Of a DNA stretch of 64,000 bases, positions 61,526-64,000 are shown in pieces. The stretch is from VXYL01 sp965199945 (GTDB lineage Bacteria > Pseudomonadota > Gammaproteobacteria > Pseudomonadales > Azotimanducaceae), in NCBI GenBank assembly GCA_965199945.1, contig OZ241354.1, positions 3,100,001 through 3,164,000 of the forward strand, written 5' to 3'. The notes under the pieces were generated by a model. That model was not told the DNA's origin and searched no databases. It saw only the letters and a program-made list of their open reading frames with translations. A program made the position numbers and the translations under genes. Positions within the stretch are counted from its first letter, which is position 1; every line of letters starts with the position of its first letter.

Positions 61526-62044
61526 TTAAGCTCGGCGTGAACCTGCGATCTGCGCTTGTCGGTCCAGCGCAGCAAGCGATCTTTCATGATCCATTGCGGC
61601 CCGAATCGAATCTATGGCACTCTGTCTTGGTAGGCGGTTGAGCTTTCCGCGAGGAATGCCGAAACGTATCGCGCCCAAATCGACGATCTGCCTCTTCAGG
61701 TATTGTCCGTCATCAAGGATGAGATCCACTTGATCGTGCCCTAGTGCGTTGATGTTCGCCGGGAGTTCCTTGTGCGGTTTCCTTTGCGCTTTTGCTCGTG
61801 GTGGCGAGCGTTGCCCGCCGGCATTAGCAATGAGAACAGATAGAGCCTTGACGGTAAGCGAACCATGCGGCTTCAGTGCTTCAGAAAGAACACGGAGTTC
61901 CGCGCTTAGGGTTGGGTTTCCTGTACGTTCATCGTGGAGGAAGTCGGCCCAACTCCTCAAGTGTAGTCGAATGTCGTCGACTAGTAATCCGCGGCCGGCG
62001 CCGGCATCTCCGGGTGGGTCACGATGGCTTTCTTCATCGCTCAC
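61526..62044 (-). CDS. Partner protein of an orphan ParA
   Basis: A 172-residue protein coupled to parA by a GTGA overlap. The C-terminal half reads LPANINALGHDQVDLILDDGQYLKRQIVDLGAIRFGIPRGKLNRLP, with a helix-turn-helix-like end. It may be a ParB-like or adaptor partner, but no ParB motif (such as the GERRxR box) is present. It is unlike anything I can name. Confidence 0.55.
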   Translation of the reverse strand: MSDEESHRDPPGDAGAGRGLLVDDIRLHLRSWADFLHDERTGNPTLSAELRVLSEALKPHGSLTVKALSVLIANAGGQRSPPRAKAQRKPHKELPANINALGHDQVDLILDDGQYLKRQIVDLGAIRFGIPRGKLNRLPRQSAIDSIRAAMDHERSLAALDRQAQIAGSRRA

Positions 62045-62964
62045 AGTTTGTCGATCCGGCCTTTCAGAGTTTTCGTCAGTTCCTCATATTGTTGGTGGAT
62101 GCGTCTGTATCCGATGTTCTGGGTGTTTGCACGCTCGTATACAGGTACACGATCCGTTAGTGCCGCCGACACACCTGTACCTTGACTGATATAAGGCTTA
62201 ACAAGCTCGTCGCCCCAGCGCCTCTCCAAAGATTGCAAGTGCTGAGTGTGGTCGTTGGTATAACCCGAGTAGGCACCGCCGGCAGTCTGCACACGAGTAA
62301 CAACTAACCCGACAAGCCTAGTGTCGGCCACATACATAGATCGCGGCTCGGCGAGGGCATGATATCTCTTGAGTCGTGCATCTATTCCTTCCCTTATCAA
62401 TGCCCGAAGGTGTGGCGCACCTCTTTCCATGACAGCTTCCGGTACGACGGGAACAATGTACCCGTGACTAGCAGCGATAGCATTTTGCGAGATGATCTTC
62501 GTCGCCGGAGCGCAGTCAAAAAGAATATAGTCATACATCTCGTCTACGCCTGTCTCCTCAAGCCATCGACACATCAACGTGCGTTTCGTCCACTCGGACT
62601 CGACTGCTTCACCAAGAGATGCTGCCGTCAGCTTGATTTCGGTATCGTCCAGATCAAGGCTGGCCGGTACGATGTGGACGTTTCTGTACGCTCGACGCAA
62701 CGCGGTCGGCGAAATGATCTCAGTGCCAGGAAGATTGTCGGTAGTGAAGGCCTGAAAAACCAGGCTCGTGGTCTGGCCACTCTCTACCACAGCTTCCCAG
62801 CCGTCTGTTCCGAGACAGACGATAGATAGGCTGCTCTGATGGTCCACGTCGACGAGCAGCACCCTAGCGTCATGGAACCGGGCGAGGCCAGTGGCAACTT
62901 GGAATGCAAGCGTGGTCTTACCGACGCCGCCCTTGAAGTTTATGACGCTGACGCGCTTCGCCAT
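62041..62964 (-). CDS. ParA-family ATPase
   Basis: A 307-residue ParA/Soj-type ATPase: deviant Walker A FKGGVGKTTLAFQVATGLA (about 10-28), switch I region LLVDVDHQSSLS and the Walker B-like YILFDCAPATKIIS. The sequence is visibly lower in GC than the genes around it. No parB, parS or origin is adjacent, so it is not a chromosomal segregation locus. Orphan ParA genes help carry plasmids or integrative elements, or position cargo. Its gene starts after a tiny reading frame with a one-base gap. Confidence 0.87.
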   Translation of the reverse strand: MAKRVSVINFKGGVGKTTLAFQVATGLARFHDARVLLVDVDHQSSLSIVCLGTDGWEAVVESGQTTSLVFQAFTTDNLPGTEIISPTALRRAYRNVHIVPASLDLDDTEIKLTAASLGEAVESEWTKRTLMCRWLEETGVDEMYDYILFDCAPATKIISQNAIAASHGYIVPVVPEAVMERGAPHLRALIREGIDARLKRYHALAEPRSMYVADTRLVGLVVTRVQTAGGAYSGYTNDHTQHLQSLERRWGDELVKPYISQGTGVSAALTDRVPVYERANTQNIGYRRIHQQYEELTKTLKGRIDKL

Positions 62965-62965
62965 G

Positions 62966-63070
62966 TCAAACCTGTCTTGACCACATGAGCTTCAAATTGA
63001 GCGTGAGTATGGTGGGAACGTCGCGAAAGTCAACACCTTGTAATCGAGCCTGGCACTCGGGTCTGGCCAT
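62966..63070 (-). CDS. Possible 34-codon leader reading frame before parA
   Basis: A short frame (RPECQARLQGVDFRDVPTIL, then LNLKLMWSRQV) ends with TGA one base before the ATG of the ParA gene. Such a stop-start spacing can couple translation. The ribosome site (GCAGGC) is weak and there is no other evidence, so it is tentative. Confidence 0.2.
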   Translation of the reverse strand: MARPECQARLQGVDFRDVPTILTLNLKLMWSRQV

Positions 63071-63154
63071 GTGTGCCTGCGCTGAGCCGTGGTGCCGGCC
63101 CGCAGCAAAACATGAGCCACCCCAATAAGGGTGCTTTCTGTTAAGTTCCGGTCC

Positions 63155-63721
63155 ATGAAGGCGTCCCGATTCAGATTGGCCTTGGACGAGGCGTGCCGCG
63201 TGACGGGGCGTGGCGTGTACACGAAGGCGGGGATTGCGCGCACGATTCTGGCGGGCGAGAGCGCCCGTGCCGTCGAGAAGACCATTGCGACGGCCATCCA
63301 AGACGGCGTGCTGATTCGGCTGTGCCGGGGCATCTACGCGTACCGCTACGCCTTGGCTGGCAGGCCCGTGCGGCAGGAGGCGGTGCTGCGCCTTCGGCCG
63401 CGCTCGTTCAGCTACATCAGCTTGGAGACGGCGCTGTCGCACTGGGGCGTTGTCTCGCAAGCGACGCTCGGCGCGGTGACGGCGATGACGAGTGGGCGCA
63501 GTGGGCGCTTCGACACGCCGTATGGCCGCATCGACTTGACGCACACCGGCAAGGCGTTCTCGGAAGTGGCGCCGAACTTGGTGCCGCCGGAGAAGCCGTG
63601 GATGGAACTGCCGGTGGCGAAGCCGCGGCTGGCGGCCCGCGACCTCGTTCGTGTCGGCCGCAACACGGACCTCGTCCTGTGGGACGAACTGGACGCAATC
63701 GAAGCCGAGGTCGCGGGATGA
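63155..63721 (+). CDS. abiEi: AbiEi-family antitoxin of a type IV toxin-antitoxin system
   Basis: A 188-residue protein with the AbiEi layout: a winged-helix N-terminus (ALDEACRVTGRGVYTKAGIA), LIRLCRGIYAYRYALAG and the core RPRSFSYISLETALSHWGVVSQ. AbiEi represses its own promoter and neutralises AbiEii. The start at 63155 has no good ribosome site. It is coupled to the toxin gene by ATGA. It is divergent from parA. Confidence 0.85.
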   Translation: MKASRFRLALDEACRVTGRGVYTKAGIARTILAGESARAVEKTIATAIQDGVLIRLCRGIYAYRYALAGRPVRQEAVLRLRPRSFSYISLETALSHWGVVSQATLGAVTAMTSGRSGRFDTPYGRIDLTHTGKAFSEVAPNLVPPEKPWMELPVAKPRLAARDLVRVGRNTDLVLWDELDAIEAEVAG

Positions 63722-64000
63722 GGTCCGAGCTGGGCCGATGGTCGGAGATGATCGTCGCCGGCGACCCGGCATTGGCCGACATCGCGCCTGCCATCGAGAA
63801 CGAACTGCTGGCGATGGCGACATTGGACACGATCCACACGCACCGGCTGGTGCCGGCCGAGGCCGTGTTCATCGGCGGGACGGCGCTGCGGCTCTGCTAC
63901 GGCAGCCCAAGAATCAGCGACGACTTGCACTTTCACGCCCCGCCGAATGTCCACTTCGAGAGCATCGACGCCGAGGTGCTGGCACGAGAGCTGGGCGCGG
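63718..64000 (+). CDS. abiEii: AbiEii/AbiGii nucleotidyltransferase toxin (partial, runs off the window)
   Basis: The first 94 codons are visible. FIGGTALRLCYGSPRISDDLHF matches the nucleotidyltransferase signature of AbiEii (usually GGTALRLCYGSPRxSEDLDF). The place of the second catalytic acid in SEDLDF holds a histidine (DDLHF), which could impair metal binding. The start overlaps the antitoxin stop. The toxin transfers nucleotides to tRNA or other targets in related systems. The rest lies outside the window. Confidence 0.82.
   Translation, partial: MRSELGRWSEMIVAGDPALADIAPAIENELLAMATLDTIHTHRLVPAEAVFIGGTALRLCYGSPRISDDLHFHAPPNVHFESIDAEVLARELGA

Noticed and set aside
63108..63145. CACCC...GGGTG hairpin before abiEi as terminator or operator
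   Set aside because: Five-base stem without T-run; not enough to call a site, though AbiEi systems do use inverted repeats for self-repression.

Overview
The window comes from a high-GC proteobacterium. The order of genes does not match a well-known genome that I recognise. A gammaproteobacterial or related uncultured lineage is the likeliest source: it has type II secretion genes (gspE-F-G-H), a short-chain IspA, an AcrB-type RND pump, YejA/B/E-type ABC components and several acyl-CoA enzymes. This placement is inference. Genes are dense, stop/start overlaps of the ATGA and GTGA kind are frequent, and I saw no tRNA, rRNA or CRISPR array.

Layout. 0-3 kb: a PIN toxin, an oxygen-sensing FixL/FixJ pair and a RelE-type toxin-antitoxin pair. 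3-10.1 kb: a secreted alpha/beta hydrolase, a CaiB-type CoA-transferase and gspEFGH. 10.2-31.4 kb is a defence island. It starts with a four-gene operon read right to left (unknown helical protein, QueC-like PP-loop protein, XRE-ImmA/IrrE metallopeptidase, PIN nuclease) that matches no defence system I can name. Next come a decayed C-terminal piece of a DNA methyltransferase, an IS4-family element, a Fic remnant, DarG-DarT, an intact adenine methyltransferase, the IetS subtilase and IetA ATPase pair, an N-terminal piece of a second methyltransferase, a frameshifted DUF1828 gene, three small genes (one an aspartic protease), a type III-like restriction subunit with a frameshift near its start, and a Phd-PIN toxin-antitoxin pair.

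31.5-38.3 kb is ordinary metabolism: PP2C phosphatase, phytanoyl-CoA dioxygenase, SDR, acyl-CoA dehydrogenase, DinB, nitronate monooxygenase and farnesyl diphosphate synthase. 38.7-42.5 kb holds two insertion sequences, one inserted into the target-site edge of the other. Their direct repeats can be read exactly and give the order of events. The younger element carries a DruA-like (DUF4338) domain fused to an ISAs1-type transposase. 42.6-59.05 kb: phosphoesterase and acyl-CoA dehydrogenase, an RND efflux pair, two paralogous membrane coiled-coil proteins, a VWA-DnaJ-TerB-like cluster, a TonB-dependent receptor and yejABE without the yejF ATPase.

59.1-64 kb is a second accessory stretch, visibly less GC-rich around 61-63 kb. 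It has an OLD/AAA ATPase overlapping a Toprim-like partner, a small membrane protein, an orphan ParA with a GTGA-coupled partner, and an AbiEi/AbiEii toxin-antitoxin system cut by the window edge.

The most interesting candidates are the QueC-like operon at 10.2-14.0 kb, the nested methyltransferase/IetAS/DarTG arrangement at 14-25 kb, and the ATPase-Toprim pair at 59.1-61.0 kb.
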